From Candidatus Dormiibacterota bacterium (GTDB taxonomy: Bacteria > Chloroflexota > Dormibacteria > UBA8260 > Bog-877): a DNA stretch of 5,349 nucleotides. The notes beneath the pieces are model-generated. The model searched no databases. It saw only the letters and a program-made list of their open reading frames with translations, and had not been told where the DNA came from. This document shows positions 5,259 to 5,349 of the stretch, in pieces; position 1 is the first letter of the stretch, and the number at the start of each line of letters is the position of its first letter. The DNA is taken from positions 4,923 to 10,271 of the forward strand of contig PLTL01000344.1 of NCBI GenBank assembly GCA_003164475.1. The letters are read 5' to 3'. A program made the position numbers and the translations under genes.

Positions 5259-5349
5259 CCACTTCCACGCTCACTTCGCCCTGGGCGTCCTTGCCCACGG
5301 TTACGCTGTGGACGCTGAAATCGCGGCAGGCCACCTGGATGCCGGTGAG
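5116..5349 (-). CDS. leuA: 2-Isopropylmalate synthase C-terminal (regulatory) part with abnormal tail; 5' end beyond window
   Basis: LeuA condenses 2-oxoisovalerate with acetyl-CoA, the first step of leucine synthesis; its C-terminal domain binds leucine for feedback control. The open frame enters from the window end and reads LTGIQVACRDFSVHSV, then TVGKDAQGEVSVEVEHQGR and LYRGRG (to about 5227). This matches the regulatory-domain pattern D(Y/F)S...GKDAxGxV...NGRxxxGxG of long-form LeuA. In the family this is followed by (S/A)TDIVEASAKA and roughly 30 more residues. Here the frame instead gives an Arg/Gly/Pro-rich tail of about 36 residues (DCARGRYGGVP onward) to a TGA at 5118-5116, which has the look of out-of-frame reading of GC-rich DNA. 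The same bases in the next frame encode the Rpe C-terminus. So LeuA is truncated here, by deletion or by misassembly. Citramalate synthase shares the domain but its usual motif differs. Confidence 0.7.
   Translation of the reverse strand, partial: LTGIQVACRDFSVHSVTVGKDAQGEVSVEVEHQGRLYRGRGDCARGRYGGVPSPGRCPGGSGLPPGADGPRPGREVG

Noticed and set aside
5227..5270. Programmed frameshift producing one LeuA-Rpe protein
   Set aside because: No slippery sequence is seen, the joined parts are C-terminal ends of unrelated enzymes, and a fusion would lack the Rpe active site.
5244..5277. Reading VSVEVE as the Rpe EVDGG strand, with a simple indel inside a single rpe gene
   Set aside because: The residues just upstream (DFSVHSVTVGKDAQG) do not fit the Rpe segment before EVDGG but fit LeuA closely, so a single-gene indel explains less of the sequence.
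5067..5318. Plus-strand open frame of 83 codons
   Set aside because: Antisense to the LeuA and Rpe coding segments, which are recognisable; Arg/Gly/Pro-rich shadow composition.

Overview
The window is GC-rich and compact, with all-prokaryotic gene architecture: stop/start overlaps, GTG and TTG starts, and divergent and convergent gene pairs. Composition, an apparently leaderless pdhA and the Ala/Pro-rich linker of the E2 protein suit a high-GC bacterium. Actinomycetota is my best guess, but no marker gene here settles it, and a metagenomic origin is possible.

Bases 1-3699 hold a minus-strand operon for the pyruvate dehydrogenase complex, in transcription order pdhA (E1 alpha), pdhB (E1 beta), pdhC (E2, lipoyl acyltransferase) and lpdA (E3, cut off by the window start). 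The genes are tightly packed: a 2-nt gap between pdhA and pdhB, a 1-nt TGATG overlap between pdhB and pdhC, and 40 nt before lpdA, which has its own strong ribosome site. Thiamine diphosphate, lipoyl-lysine, HxxxDG and FAD-binding motifs are all in place, so a working complex converting pyruvate (less likely another 2-oxo acid) to an acyl-CoA is expected.

Bases 3700-4015 are a non-coding region between divergent genes. On the minus strand a -10-like hexamer lies exactly 6 nt before the pdhA ATG, with no Shine-Dalgarno sequence, which points to a leaderless mRNA. On the plus strand a good promoter (TTGGAT, 17 nt, TATACT) starts a leader of about 150 nt. The leader has an 8-bp stem-loop at its 5' end, a second stem, and a third element next to the ribosome site that can pair in two mutually exclusive ways. 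It leads into a 135-residue protein of unknown function.

Bases 4417-5112 (minus) encode a 231-residue, helix-rich protein of unknown function whose end overlaps the end of the 135-residue gene by 7 bp. Upstream of it, at 5109-5349 (minus), lies an odd junction. The reading frame entering from the window edge encodes the regulatory C-terminus of 2-isopropylmalate synthase (LeuA), but its last part is lost. The next 150 bases, in a different frame, encode the C-terminus of ribulose-phosphate 3-epimerase (Rpe), whose stop codon overlaps the TTG start of the 231-residue gene. Either leuA and rpe have been joined by a deletion, or the assembly is chimeric here.

I see no RNA genes, CRISPR arrays, insertion sequences, prophage or defence genes.
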